Of a stretch of 64,000 nucleotides of DNA, positions 38,161-49,439 are shown piece by piece. The stretch covers positions 131,500,290 through 131,564,289 of the forward strand of contig BTPG01000005.1 of NCBI GenBank assembly GCA_036245525.1. The letters run 5' to 3'. Position 1 is the first letter of the stretch. Every line of letters begins with the position of its first letter. This DNA comes from Semisulcospira habei. Its lineage: Eukaryota > Mollusca > Gastropoda > Semisulcospiridae. Both the position numbers and the translations under genes were made by a program. The notes under the pieces are model-generated. The model was not told where the DNA came from and did no database searches. It worked only from the letters and a program-made list of their open reading frames with translations.

Positions 38161-39355
38161 ATAAAGGATGTGGAAAATAATAGAAAAGAAGTGAAATGTA
38201 CGCCACGTCCAGAATCCGCCAAATCTGACAGTCTTGAGCTCAAGAAATATTAACAGACGCAAGCATCCATAACAAATGACTAGTCCGTACAGTGTCAGCT
38301 GACACGGACTGTGTTTCTGCAATATTCTTTAACTCAAGACCATGAAAACAGAAACATGGATTCAAAGTGATGTAAGCAAGAGGCATAGATCCTCACAAGC
38401 GCCCGCAACTGCGGGGGTTCATGAGGGTCTATACCTCGTGCAAGTGGGTGGTGTTCATTTTCTTTCTCGGCACAGAATGGGCTAGAACCATAAAAATGTA
38501 TTATCATTTAACAGATCTTAGCCACGGTAGTGGTAATAGATATGGGGTATAGGGGGAGAGGGATTTGGAGGTTTAACATAACTGCTTTCTGAGGAAAGGC
38601 ATTCATTGATTCGTATGGCCTGCCGTTAACAGATTGTTTATCTCCCCTTTGCATGCGGCCAGTTCTGTTTACAGTACCGATGGTTTTAGTTGTCAGTTAC
38701 TTTCTACACGCTCTGTCAAGTTAACTCATTCAGCTCTGACGCACTACATCAGAAGATGGATCAACGATGATAATTCAAGGATAGTGCCAGATCAGCTTGG
38801 CGCCTTCAGGTGCCAAGCTAATCTAGCACTACCCTTGAATTATCATCGTCGATCCCTCTCCTGCAACTGGTGCATAATCGTTAGATGACGCCTCCAAAAT
38901 TTGGGAAATACGGCCTTGTGGTTGAATGAGTTAAGCAGGGAATTGTTTACTTGTTTGTCTGTTTTGAAGCATTAACAAATTGTGTTATAGCTGTGTTTTT
39001 TAAGCGTGATTCTTTCTTTCTTAGGTTATTCACTGGCTGCATGTAATGTAGACAACCTAATATTAGTTTCTATTAGTTTCTATTTGTTTACTTTTAGGTC
39101 AGCAACAGGGACGGGTTACTGGCGGAGATTCAAGAGCTTGTCAGAAAAATGAATATGGCTGTCCCTCGTTGGTACATGTGGATGCAGGCTGCGCTGGCTG
39201 GAATGTTCTTTTACGCATTGTTTCGGTTTTTCTTAGGCAAATTAAGTTATGCTCTGAAATTAGTTGGCATTGCAGGGTTCACTGGACTCGCCGTAAGCGA
39301 ATGGTACAGACAACGCCAAGGCTGGAGATATACTTTCAAATCCATTCAATATTAA
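36609..39355 (+). CDS. GIMAP/AIG1-like GTPase with C-terminal membrane segment, three exons seen
   Basis: Exons: 36609-36784 (atccacag before, gtaagg after), 37519-37854 (ttgcag before, gtagtg after) and 39098-39355 (cttttag before, stop TAA). Exon 1 holds the P-loop GKTGNGKST and FPTGRSMSSTT. Exon 2, again 112 codons, starts VVDTPDP (G3) and contains WKSLTSPNPSAILLAIRCDV and AFTFGDRQDND in the family's G4/conserved-box region. Exon 3 starts VSNRDGLLAEIQ and has a hydrophobic stretch (about AALAGMFFYALFRFFLG, then ALKLVGIAGFTGLAV), ending after a basic tail. Intron positions and phases match the minus-strand gene at 18256-21563, so the two are paralogues, here in divergent orientation. The start-codon exon was not found. 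Introns contain hairpins at 36839, 36905, 37110, 37867 and 38721. Confidence 0.87.
36839..36908. mobile_element. Hairpin element, family E (copy 2), intronic, TTAA-flanked
   Basis: TTAACCCCCTTGTGTGTGCA mirrors tgcatacacaagatgtttaa around cggtactgtgaactgtgccg. Begins 55 bp after the exon 1 donor of the plus-strand GIMAP-like gene. Its right TTAA is also the left TTAA of the next hairpin. Confidence 0.8.
36905..36964. mobile_element. Hairpin element, family F (copy 1), intronic
   Basis: TTAACTCATTTGAGACGTGC ... gcgtctcgaatgatttaa, centre ggatacgcggtttacgcg. 60 bp. Shares one TTAA with the family E copy before it. Confidence 0.7.
37110..37189. mobile_element. Hairpin element, family F (copy 2), intronic
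   Basis: TTAACTCAATCGAGACGTGC ... gtacgtctcgaatgtg, centre tccggatatgcggcatacag / ccgcgtatccgga. The right TTAA is lost. Confidence 0.75.
37867..37982. mobile_element. Hairpin element, family G, intronic
   Basis: ttagctcattcaaggcgcc at the left and ggcgccttgaatgagttaa at the right, with arms extended by gcattaatagctgcgaaagt / cttttgcagctattgatgc. Starts 12 bp after the exon 2 donor site. One copy only in this window. Confidence 0.8.
38129..38160. repeat. (AT)n/(GT)n short tract
   Basis: About 24 bp AT then 10 bp GT. Confidence 0.9.
38322..38480. mobile_element. Hairpin element, family B, intronic
   Basis: gtaagcaagaggcatagatc, cccgcaactgcgggggttca, gagggtctatacctcgtgca, tttctttctcggcacagaat. 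Core hairpin still closes. Lies in the last intron of the plus-strand GIMAP-like gene. Confidence 0.7.
38721..38934. mobile_element. Hairpin element, family A (copy 7), intronic, TTAA-flanked
   Basis: TTAA at both ends; stem around ggcgccttcaggtgcc. Both arms carry the same change (atcatcg versus cgatgat where others have atcatgg/ccatgat), so pairing is kept there. Confidence 0.85.
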
Positions 39356-39360
39356 TATAT

Positions 39361-39468
39361 ACTGCAGCAGATGGATCTGCCGTAATTTCATGCCAAGGGA
39401 AGCTATCCTACGCGCAGGATTATTCTGGCACTTCCCTTGAACTATCACAGTGCATTTACTGCAACTGT
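39361..39468. mobile_element. Possible degraded family A hairpin
   Basis: cagcagatggatctgccgta..., aagggaagct and ...tggcacttcccttgaactat recall the family A arms, but the stem is largely lost. Begins just after the GIMAP stop codon. Confidence 0.35.
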
Positions 39469-39475
39469 ACGTATA

Positions 39476-40165
39476 CGAGGTGTGATCAAAAAGTAATGAT
39501 AATTGTACCGTAAAACCGAAACCGTTTGTCCAATTTACTTTATATTTTCACAGTTTGTAACAACACTACCCTCCACTGTTTATGCAATATTTCAGCTACT
39601 TCAGGCAAGATTCAAAGGCGATGTGATATTCTGATACGTTTAAGGCTAGACGTGTGAATTTAAGGCTTTTTCTAGGTCCTGGATGCATGAAAAATTCGTC
39701 CTGCCCGCCTCTTTTTCAGTTTAGGGGTGGGGGTGGGGGTTTGGGGGGTGGGGGTGGGGATCAAAAGTCGCATTAGTCAAGGCAAAGACTGTATGATGGT
39801 TGAGAAAGAACACGAATGTTTTGCTTCTCTGTGTATCTGTGTAGGACACCGTGACCTTGGATTTGTGGTCACCGGCAAGTTCAACAAAAACTAAGATGTT
39901 TTGACCCCTGAGAGTTGGCCGCTGCTCATGAACAGATTTCAACACTTTTGGGAACAAAAATTCATACATGAAGTTTTGCATTGACTGCGCGCTCCACTGG
40001 TAAAATATGACCAATGACATGTATCTCTTCATTTTAAAAATAGAGAAAATGTTGCCGTCAATTCTGAAAATCTGACATAAGTGCCCTTAGTCTCCTCTCA
40101 TCTGTGGCCAACCATTCTTGATTGGACTGTTTGCTGGGGATACCGTTACAGTACAAGCAAGCATC
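39476..40165 (-). pseudogene. mariner-like transposase relic with left terminal repeat
   Basis: cgaggtgtgatcaaaaagta at 39476, preceded by TA, closely resembles mariner terminal inverted repeats. On the minus strand, 40160-39770 gives broken frames with the QRPTLRGQNIL segment and SKVTVSYTDTQR, which fit the region around the second catalytic aspartate of mariner transposases. The HDNA catalytic tetrapeptide is not preserved (VELAGDHKSK). The matching right terminal repeat was not found. Non-functional. Confidence 0.5.
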
Positions 40166-40179
40166 GTCTTGAGCGATGA

Positions 40180-40790
40180 CATCACATGGTCGTTTGCGGC
40201 CTTTTATGCTGAACGTTTTGAGTAGTCAATCTAAGCGTTTTTTAATCCCACCCCCAAGTTGTAAAAATGCACAAAATTAATTAGAAAAAATTACTACAGC
40301 CACTCCCCTACATTTGTATCTCTCTTTACATATTAAGTTTCAATAATGTGAGCATAATGTGCAGGAAAGTGAGGAAAGGTGCCATCTTTAACGATAAATT
40401 TGTTGTGAATGAAAGCCTTTTTCCGAACTGGGAAACGTACGTTGTTCCCGATGCCCTCAGGAATTGTATACACAACTGGTAGGTCTTTTTTAGGCTTAAA
40501 TCGTTAGGATATAGTACCACAGTTACTCCTAACCTGATTTCATTATGCTATGATGCATTTAAGGGCCACAGTGGCTGATTCTGCGGCCCTACCCCCATTT
40601 TACTTGTACGCAAAGGAACATAAAATGATCATAAACAATTGCTTGTGCCATACTCCTCTATTTAGATGTTATTTACAATGGGCTTTTAATAGTTTATGCC
40701 TAATGCGCATAAACATGTAGAAAGTTGATATTTCCTTTGATTTCAGTGTTACCCGTCACATTAATGGTAACTGTTTTAGTTATAAAAATA
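40180..40790 (+). repeat. Left arm of a ~600-bp inverted repeat pair
   Basis: Pairs backwards with 43075-43685. Shared landmarks: cccaagttgtaaaaatgcac, ataatgtgagcataatg, tcccgatgccctcag, aggcttaaat, gatgcatttaagggccacag, attttacttg. Long AT-rich non-coding arms. Confidence 0.7.
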
Positions 40791-41267
40791 AAATAAAATA
40801 AATGTTACAAATCTGTAAAGTAGGGTTACTGCTAAAACTTTTATAGTCACGAGTGCGTGTCAAGATGTTCCCATAGCTGACGGACTTCCTCTTTATCAAA
40901 ACTGCAAGAGTAACAAACGATGGCACAACAATCTTGTCAAACTCAGGGACGGCGTTGTGTCTCCCCATTAATATCCATAAAAAAAATGTGCACAGTTGGA
41001 CTGCATTCTGATCACAATGTGACCAGACAATTTGTTTGTTGTTTCTTTAGTGGAAAACGGCAAAATTGATAGACAGCATGAGTGAAACTGGTTGATCTTT
41101 TATAGCAGGAAATAAATTACTTAACGTAAGGATCTAGTAAGGTGTAAGTATGAATATATAGGCCCGGTCACGTTTCATGATCCTCGTAGTCAAAACAATG
41201 TTATAAAAATACTTTGTTACCCCACCGCGAGCTCACCACTTCCACTCCCTTTTTGTCTTTTTCTTCT
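40791..41267. other. Unassigned sequence between inverted arm and LINE relic
   Basis: No gene seen. Confidence 0.4.
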
Positions 41268-43072
41268 TTAGCGTTCAACTGCTAGATGGCTGTCTTCAAA
41301 TCTTGGTATTATAGGCTGCCAATAAGTGAGCCGCAACGGGTTCTCAGAGTTTGGTGTACAGGGGTGCGTCTTAAGATCAGACGTGCTGGCGGACAGCTTC
41401 TCCGTATGGACAGATCTGGAAAATGTGCTCAGGTGACTGCTCTTCTGCACCACATTCGCATAGGGCTATCTCGCAAGACCCAGCCTCTTGAGGTGAGCCT
41501 ACAGTGATCAGCGCGTAGACGGAAGATGGTGGTCTGGCTTTTTCTAATCAGTTTGTTGATGTCGTATGCCCACGGGTTATAACCGCCGTTCTGCTGTTGC
41601 CAATCACGTTGTTGCCTGCACTTGAGTAGTTTTTGGTTTCTTTACAAGAGATGTGATCTTGAAGTAGTCTGGCACCTGCTTTGGCCAGCCTGTCAGCCTC
41701 CTCATTCCCAGCAACTCCAGAATTCGCTGGAATCAACTGTAGCACTACATTGTGGCTGCAGGACAGGGCACCCAGTCTGTCTTAAACCTTCCTGGTGAGG
41801 AGATCAGTTGAGCATGAAGGTTTGGGGAGCTGACAGCGAGTCGATGAGAAAGACAATGTTATGTCTTCTGCTGTTTTACTCTAGCTAGTGCTCAGCTGCT
41901 GTGATTAGTGCTGCTCGATAGCTGGAGCTGCGGTCGCCGGCTTGTAAGGAGAGGGTGGTAGTAGTGTAGATACGTGCACAGCTGCTGTGATGGTAGCGCT
42001 CGTACATAATCTCCAGCGAGAGGGCTTTTTGCAGTGCCATGAACTTTGGCAATGAGTCCTGGAACATAATTTATCTTGTCAAGAAGGCTCTTTCGAAATG
42101 TCCAGCCATCTGGAGCGAGCTCTTCACACATCTTGGGGTCTAGTTCCAGGACGTCAGCACGAGCTCTCTGCAAGTCCTTCAGTTGGTGGTTCAGACTTAG
42201 ACGTTTCTGTCGGTTCTTGGTATGCTCCTGTAGTATCCAGTCTCATGTGCTGTGGGTGTGAAGTGAGTCTCTTTATTTTGTATGCTGTTTGTGGTTCCGG
42301 TTTTCGCAATTTCCTAAATTGGGGTGCTCCAAATGGTTCTAAAAATGACACTGCATCATGAAAATGAATCATGCTCTGCACATTGTCAAGACTGGCTTTG
42401 TTGGTTTTGGTGGCAGTGTTTCAACTTTTCGACGAATATCGGTACTCCACTACTGGTCTGACAGAGCCGGTGTTTATTTGCGCCAGGATGCTGGATGTGG
42501 TCCCCACCAGTTTTTTTCATCAGAGGCGGTTTACAGCTCTAGCTCCCATGGCTTCGATGTGAGGCCTCCACGTGAATCCAGTGGGGGGGGGGGGGGGGGG
42601 GGAGTTTGCGAGTAAAGTTGGCGTGTCCGTCTGTGGCACTTGAAGGTCTCCAGTTTTCAAGGTGACCTCTTCCTTCCTGGTTGAAAGAGACAAGAGAGTG
42701 GTGACAGTGCTGTTCCAGCTCAGTTTCAGAGAACATCTTTATATCCAGCTGTTGACTGTTGGCAGCATCCTGGATTCTGCAGGTTGCTATTTCTGTGTGT
42801 TCTGCTCTGCTCCAAACTGCAGTGTCGTCCGGATGGAGGGTGTTCGAGACGTGCCTTGGTACTGCTGTACTGATTAATTAATTTAGATCAAGAACAACGT
42901 TGGGGGACTAAACACCTCCCTGAGGTACACTTTACCTGAGTTTGACAAGACTGGTGAGTGTGCTGTCGACTTCAATCTTCCTGTTCTGTTGAAGAGAAAG
43001 TCTTTCAGCCATCGCTACAATGTGCCTCTCACTCCAGCCGGTAGAAGCTTCAGCAGCAGCCCCATCCTTATA
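41268..43072 (-). pseudogene. LINE relic with RNase H domain (I/Jockey/R1-type)
   Basis: Minus strand: 43020-42880 gives degraded WLKDFLFNRTGR and a broken version of the GVPQGGVLSPTLF segment of reverse transcriptase. Further down come cysteine-poor, heavily frameshifted frames, and 41745-41700 reads PANSGVAGNEEADRLAKAGA, the last catalytic-region motif of LINE RNase H. Many stops. A poly-G tract at 42583-42602 interrupts it. RNase H separates it from the CR1-like LINEs elsewhere in the window. Confidence 0.65.
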
Positions 43073-43074
43073 GA

Positions 43075-43685
43075 CTTTTCCCCTTTTTATGTTCTTAATC
43101 AGAAAGAGTTACAAATAAATTGGCAGGTCACATTCAGATAACTGAAAAGACAAACTTTCCACACTTTTATACACAATCTGCATACGTTGTTAAGTAAAAT
43201 AATTTTTAAAATCTAAATAGAGAAGTGTGGCATGAGCATTTTGTTTTAAATTATCATTTTGTGTTCCTTTGCGAACAAGTAAAATGGTGATAGGGCAGCA
43301 GAGTCAGCCACTGTGGCCCTTAAATGCATCACAGCATCATAAAATCAGGTAATGAATAACTATCCTAACAATTTAAGCCTAAATCAGACCTACCAGATGT
43401 GTACACAATTTCTGAGGGCATCGGGAACAACGCAAGCTTCCCATTTTGGCATTTTAAAGGAGAAAAGGCTATCATTCACAATAAATTTATCGTAAAGATG
43501 GCAACTGTCCTCCTTTGCGCATTATGCTCACATTGTTGAAACGTAATAGGTAAAGAAGGGTAAAAATGAAGGAATGGCTGTTGTATTTTTTTTCTAATTA
43601 ATTTTGTGTATTTTTACAACTTGGAGGTAGGGATACAAAATCAGCTACAAAGTGGTCACATCATGACCAAGTCAGGTTGATAGTA
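43075..43685 (-). repeat. Right arm of the ~600-bp inverted repeat pair
   Basis: Reverse-complement partner of 40180-40790. Its inner end coincides within a few bases with the 5' limit of the LINE relic. Confidence 0.7.
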
Positions 43686-43689
43686 ATCC

Positions 43690-44226
43690 TGACATGCTGT
43701 TCTAATGGTGTAAGCCTACAATTCCTACGATTCACTGGCTTCCCATCCCCCAACGCATCCAATACAAGATTGTCTCTCTGCTACAAATCCCTGAACAACT
43801 GCGCTCCTGCCTATCTCTCAAACTTACTTCACCCCTACACTCCTCCCCGCTCCCTCCGTTCCGCCTCCGACCCTCTCCGCCTCCACATCCCCCGCACCAA
43901 ACTCAGCACTTTCGGCCCCCGCTCCTTCTCAGTATACGGCCCATCCACCTAGAACACTCTCCCACTCTCTCTCTCCGTCAGAAACTCTCTCTCCTCCTTC
44001 CAGTCCGCCCTCAAAACTCACCTCTTTCAACAGTTCTAGCACCATACCACCACACACCCCACCCCAAGCTGACTGTCGTAATGTATTTCACTATTTGTGG
44101 TACGTGAGTCGTTGTCTAAAGCGTGCGCATGCGTGCGCGAGTTGTGAGTGCGCGCTTAGAGTTATAATTATTGTAAGATAAGCGCATTATAAATACCGTA
44201 ATTATGAATTATTATTATTATTAAAT
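43690..44226 (+). pseudogene. L2-type LINE 3' end
   Basis: Encodes the C-terminal end typical of L2 LINEs: FTGFPSPNASN..., LCYKSLNNCAPAYLSNLL, LRLHIPRTKLSTFGPRSFS, with a stop (TAG at 43950-43952) and then LPLSLSVRNSLSSFQSALKT. The 3' UTR ends in gataagcgcattataaatac and (ATT)n at 44208-44222. 5'-truncated just outside the inverted arm. Confidence 0.8.
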
Positions 44227-44299
44227 AGACTGTCAGTGCTACAGAAAATGTCTGGAGATATCTAATACATTATTTTAGTCTTTTTTGCGATTTCTCTGA

Positions 44300-44440
44300 A
44301 TTGGCCGTGTTCCGGGTGTACAGATACCGTCAGTGTGAGCCAGAGATTCACTGTTTTCATTCTGGGTTTTTTGAGAGGATGCAGACATATGCCTTTACAC
44401 AACGATGCCTTGGTTTAGATTTATTTAGACGACGAGGTCG
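44300..44440. repeat. Dispersed repeat shared with 16090-16260
   Basis: Shared phrases: gaattggccgt, gtgagccagagattca, and a gatttattta/ttttatttaga(g/c)ga end. Nature unknown. Confidence 0.4.
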
Positions 44441-44631
44441 GCTATTCGACTAGCACTCATTCCAAAATCATATATGCTTTTCATTACGATTGTGTACGCA
44501 CTTCAACAATAGCTAGAACAACAACGATTTAGTTTCATTACGAGTGAGTCAATTCATTCGTAATCCTCGAATTTTTTTAATTTTTATACTATAAACAAAA
44601 CTTTTCACGGTCATGCATGGCGAATAACAAT

Positions 44632-44705
44632 CGACTACAAGAGCATAGATCTTCATGAGTCCCCGCAGATGCGGGGACTCATGCAGATTTATGCCTCTTC
44701 CTGGC
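44632..44705. mobile_element. Isolated hairpin core of family B
   Basis: agcatagatcttcatgagtc around cccgcagatgcggg, right arm gactcatgcagatttatgcc. TTAA shoulders not present. Confidence 0.65.
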
Positions 44706-44789
44706 TCCCTGGCCTCGTAAGTTGACCTAATACCGACTTGTGTTCAGTCTGCAAAAACAAAAACAAAAAACAACAACAACAACAAAAAA

Positions 44790-44935
44790 AAAAAAACCAA
44801 GATGGGATGAACCATAACCCACAAAGTCATTTCTATTTGCGAGCTGTCTTCGCTGTCAAGGGTCTCTGCCTTTTGTCTTTGACTTGATTCTGATGATGAA
44901 ATATCTCCTTTTGAAAAAACCTTGCAGATGTGCCA
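44790..44935. repeat. Dispersed repeat, inverted partner of 29700-29830
   Basis: gatgaaccataacccacaaa, gggtctctgccttttgtctt and atgaaatatctccttttgaa match the other site inverted. Confidence 0.55.
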
Positions 44936-44999
44936 ATGCGTCATAGTGTGGTACCGGTTTCAGGCCACTTTATAACATTTCAAATACAAGCGATCAAAA

Positions 45000-45178
45000 T
45001 TTTCGAAACCTCAGTAGCTGAGCTGACCCTTCGCACCACGTGAATGTCCTGTGTGTCTTGTACTGTGTTTGTCTTCAGAGTGTATGTGTGTGTGTCACGT
45101 GAGCGTCCGTGCTGGGTTCAGTTTGCGGCGCTTTGAGCCGATTCGCATAATTGGGTAAAGGAGCCTATATAATAACCG

Positions 45179-45232
<54 letters not shown>
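45000..45232 (+). mobile_element. L2-like 3' tail with (ATT)n
   Basis: ggcgctttgagccgattcgc...gcctatataataaccgg then ATT x ~17 (45180-45232). Only the 3' UTR remains. Confidence 0.6.
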
Positions 45233-45234
<2 letters not shown>

Positions 45235-45317
45235 AGGGGCGCGCGCAGTGCATACGCGTCATTGGTTTGTCAAACGTCATTTGTCATGACGTATTTTTGT
45301 GTTTTTACGTAATTTTA

Positions 45318-45371
45318 TTTTTAACGTGATAATATTATGAGTGATAATATTATGAGTGATAATATTATGAG
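45318..45371. repeat. 17-bp tandem repeat x 3
   Basis: gtgataatattatgagt repeated three times. Confidence 0.9.
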
Positions 45372-45489
45372 TTTTGCTTTCGCTTCAAGACGCGAAAATG
45401 ATGACAAAACTAGAATTTCACGGTACAATTTCAGTCTTGTTATAATTTGTGTAAAATCAGGTTGACTTTACCTAGCTACATGCAATACT

Positions 45490-45660
45490 AAGTACACTTG
45501 CATGCTCTTCTGAAAGCGCGTCGATGCGTGTGCGTGCGTGCATGCCCGCGCTCCAAACATCCTCAAGAGGCATAGATGTTCATGTGCCCTCCGGGCACAT
45601 AAGGATCTATGCTTCTTGAAAATGCGCTCATATGTGTTAGAGAGAGAGCGAGCGAGCGAG
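45490..45660 (+). mobile_element. Composite repeat fragment, copy E (hairpin end)
   Basis: gcatgctcttctgaaagcgc then only a vestige of the TG tract (gtgtgcgtgcgtg), then hairpin 45562-45620 with a ctccggg loop, then agagagagcgagcgag. Shows the unit without an expanded microsatellite. Confidence 0.7.
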
Positions 45661-45720
45661 AGAATGAATGAATGAATGAATGAAACTTTATTTTCCAACA
45701 TATTTTAAACGGAGGGAAAG
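45661..45720 (-). mobile_element. LINE 3' tail (ATTC)n
   Basis: Minus strand: gttggaaaataaagtttcat then ATTC units (45663-45682) then (TC)/(CGCT)n. No body beyond; a G-tract at 45738-45755 follows. Confidence 0.5.
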
Positions 45721-46435
45721 AGGACTGAATGCGTGGGTTGGGGGGGGGGGGGGGCGGTGTCCGGTGGTACCTGAAGGACTGAGTAGGCGGGGGAATTTCC
45801 GGACTGTGAAATGCTACAAGGCGAGATGGAGATTGAGAGAGAGATAGAGGGTGGGAAAGTCTGGAGGGGGTGAGTGCGTAGGCGAGGATGAGAGGCGTGA
45901 GAGAGTGTGGGAGGTGGATGCGTGGGCGGTTACAGGAGTGGCTAGGGAACGGTACCAAAAAAGTACGCCAGTCAGCAGCGCAGCAGTCGGGCGACAGCTA
46001 GAATTTGAAAAACCCACCATCCAACCCCCCCCCTCCCCCCGTAAGGTCCAAAATCACAGCACCGTAGACCAAATATGGATTGCAGCCACCTTTTACACGT
46101 CTGATGGGGCAGTAAAACGAACAACAACAAAAAAAAAGTAGTGTGGTGACAAACGACACACTGAGTAAAAAATACCCCTGGGGGGCCGGGTTAGCGGCCG
46201 TGAGGTAGAGGCGTGTCGCCCTGCGGATGACGTCATCGTGTCAGTGACGCAAGAGCGGTGAGGTATAATTCCGTACCTGTGTGCTGACGTAAATGCTTTG
46301 TCTGGTTGTATAGGTAATAAAATTATATGGTAGTCCACAAAACTTGATCAAAACTTGTGCATGAAACAGCCAGCTCTGGACCAAGGAATTGATCGAGTCA
46401 AGGTAAAAAATATGCGCGAGCCGACCTTGACCCCA
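45721..46435. other. Intergenic; poly-G and GA-rich sequence
   Basis: No gene supported; the open frames are low-complexity. Confidence 0.5.
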
Positions 46436-46447
46436 AGAGAGAGAGAG

Positions 46448-46529
<82 letters not shown>

Positions 46530-46760
46530 ACTTCATATTTAGTATGTCTGCGTGGTGACGGAGTTGCTTCTTTTACGGTACCGGCACTGTCGGACTTTCT
46601 CCAGATATGAAGTATTTTTTTAATGTTTTACTTTTTTTTCTGAAAAGAATTAATTTTTGCTGAAGAAGTTGAAATAAAGCTGGCTAACGAACTCATCCAA
46701 TGTCTTTCTCCAAACTTGCTATATCCGGTCACCTGCATGCTCTTCTGAAAGCACGACGAT

Positions 46761-46859
<99 letters not shown>

Positions 46860-46975
46860 AGTGCATGCATGCGCTCCAAACATCTCCAAGAGACATAGAT
46901 CCTCATGCGCTCTCCGGGTGCATGAGGATCTATGTCTCTTGGAGATACGCCCATGTCTGTGAGAAAGAGAGAGAC
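46436..46975 (+). mobile_element. Composite repeat, copy B
   Basis: (GA)n 46436-46526, attacttcatatttagtatg, body, tgctcttctgaaagcacgac, (TG)n 46762-46855, hairpin 46881-46947 with near-perfect arms around ctctccgggtg, then gagaaagagagaga leading into the next unit. Full parallel of copy A. Confidence 0.8.
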
Positions 46976-47383
46976 TTCGGCGCGCGCTAGCGAGAATTAC
47001 GTCATATTTAGAGTATTATGTCAATGTCTGCGTGGTGACGGAGCTGCCTCTTTTACGTCACCGCCACTGTCTGACTTTCTCTAGAAGTCAACTTAAAAAA
47101 AAAAAAAAACTTTTAAAATTCTTTTCTGAAAAAAAATAATTTTTACTAAAGAAATTGAAAGGATACAAAGTTGGCTAACGAACTAGCTATATCCAAAATT
47201 TTAAGTAAATATAACACAAATTACGGACTCTAATCTAGGTCAAACGACTTCCTATAAACGGTTGTTTGTCTTAAATGAGACATTCAATTACAATATGCTC
47301 GGAGGCTCTCTTAGCCACCCCTTTCAGAAAGTATTTCGCCAAGTGTCAAGCTTGTGCGTACAGAAATATCGGAGATTCTCTTG

Positions 47384-47415
<32 letters not shown>

Positions 47416-47690
47416 CATACATACATACATACATACATACATACAAATACACATACACATACACACACACACACATACATACATACATACATACATACAT
47501 ACATACGCACATATGCACATACGGCTCTTCGCGCCAAATGTACGTTCAGCAGCGAGGTTAGCATAACTAGACATGACGTAATTGTATCGTGTTACTTCAA
47601 TTGTGAGAGGTTTAGGCCTACCCGCCTTTGACATCAAGGACATGCTATTAAATTCGCCCCACCTCGACCCGTCCTAAAAAGTCCCTAATA
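46976..47690 (+). mobile_element. Composite repeat, copy C, tandem to copy B, with (CATA)n
   Basis: ttcggcgcgcgctagcgaga, attacgtcatatttagagta, body, then a longer right half (gacattcaattacaatatgc, ttagccacccctttcagaaa) with CATA repeats at 47385-47445 and 47475-47507, ending in gtttaggcctacccgccttt. Copy G (28676-29260) is the same right half inverted. Confidence 0.75.
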
Positions 47691-48732
47691 TAATAGAAGG
47701 AACTTAAAAATCAAAGACATAATCAGTTTCTACTGCCGACCGAATGGGTTAAAATGTGACAACACGCCATCAACAAAGACCCCGTCGTGAATTCGTGACG
47801 GTACCACCCTAATACCACCCCGGCCCCTCATACCACCCCTCATGACCCATAAAAACCTGGTGCCTTAAAGACGCAACCTTTTGATCCATATATGCTTGCT
47901 TATTTACATAACAGTAGCAATGATAAACAAGAAAGAAAATTTATTCAACACACTGAATAACTTTTTTATGTTTTAATGTAAACAATAAATGAAAATTAAA
48001 AAGCAAAACGTCATCGACGTTCTTCTTCCTCTTCTCCCTCACTCTCACTGCTCAGTTTGCGTTCATTGGATTTATTTCTCGTAAGAATGTAACGCTGTCC
48101 TTGAACTCATTTATCGCTCGATCCATCAGTCAGTCAGTCAGTCCGTCAGTATGTCAGTCGATCAATCAGTCAATCAATCCAGAAATATTTTTTGCAAAAT
48201 TGATAAAACAAAAGCGGGAAAAAAATCAAACAAACAAAAATAGGAAAACCAAGGCAACTACAACTTCAATGTCTAAGTTAATGCCAAACAAAACAGAAAA
48301 TGTGCATCATGACGCCATCATGGCAAATTTAACTAATGAGAAAAAGCCTGCTTTATAAAACCGTTTCACTAACTCCTTTACTGCCAGCAGACGCACAGTA
48401 TGCCTTTGAAGTCCAGACTATATATGGACAAGGACAAATTAGAAATCTAATTTTTCTGACACTATGAAAAACATGCATATTAGGAACACCCTTCAAACCC
48501 GTACAAATGTCCGCATTTTTATACAACTTGCATGGCATTTTCTGGGGTGGATTACCAAATTTTCGATCTACATAGCAACCTTATATTTACCAAGAGCAAC
48601 AAAACATGGACTTAAGACCGAATATGAGTACATGCTGAAGTGAAAGGTTGACTGTGCATATTGAAATGTCGCATGTATGGAGCAGGAAAGTGCGTCGTTT
48701 CAACTTAAAATTAGTCAGACGTTAGATATATG
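47691..48732. other. Intergenic, no gene seen
   Basis: Contains CAGT/CAAT short repeats at 48120-48180 (a SINE-like tetranucleotide run); no other support. Confidence 0.4.
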
Positions 48733-48878
48733 TAGATTCTTACATCGATGTTTAGGTGATACTGAGAATCTTACTCAAGTGGTTTTTAAACCTTATCCTA
48801 CGAGCGAAAGCGAGTAGGATAAGGTTTTATGACCACAAGAATAGTCAGTATCACCTAAACATCGATGTAAAAATCTAT
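48733..48878. mobile_element. Foldback element, ~65-bp arms
   Basis: agattcttacatcgatgttt, aggtgatactgagaat and aaaccttatcctac on the left mirror gtaggataaggtttt, agtcagtatcacctaaacat and cgatgtaaaaatct on the right, loop gagcgaaagcga. Not one of the TTAA families. Confidence 0.8.
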
Positions 48879-49439
48879 TTCTTACTCACCTTTTTCTTGG
48901 CATGAATCCGATGTGAGTTGGCTTTCGGCACACGCCTAGTCACAACACAGCCGCCATTGTGTGTTGGCAAAAATCTGAACGTAATTTACTTTGTAATGTG
49001 GCTCCAATATTTTGGACGCCAGACAAATGTTCCTACATGATGATGTAATAGCGCAATTTATGATGCCAGAGTGCCAGTCGTCACTATGAAAATTAATGAT
49101 CTCATTGCACGTGAGCTGAAAGTAGGTCAAGTTTCAATATCGCGTGTACCTTTTTGTAGACCAGACTTTCTACAAGACAGTTTTGTGCACTTGGCCGTTT
49201 ACGCAGGAAAAACTGTATCACACACGTGTGTGACACAGCTTTTTCACTCAAAGGCAGCAAAGAAGGAGGTGTGTAAGAAAAGCTTCTTTTTGTCATTAGT
49301 AATATATTGAAAGGCAAACGTCATGCACATGCTTTCGTATGATATAATTCGTGGTCTATCAAACATGGAGACAAACAAAGCAGAGAGACTGTGGCTGGGA
49401 GTTTGCTTGATTAGTGTGATGAAGCTCTATGTCCACGCA

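Noticed and set aside
42583..42602. Poly-G tract as a gene boundary
   Set aside because: It interrupts the LINE relic and resembles the other homopolymer runs; no functional reading.
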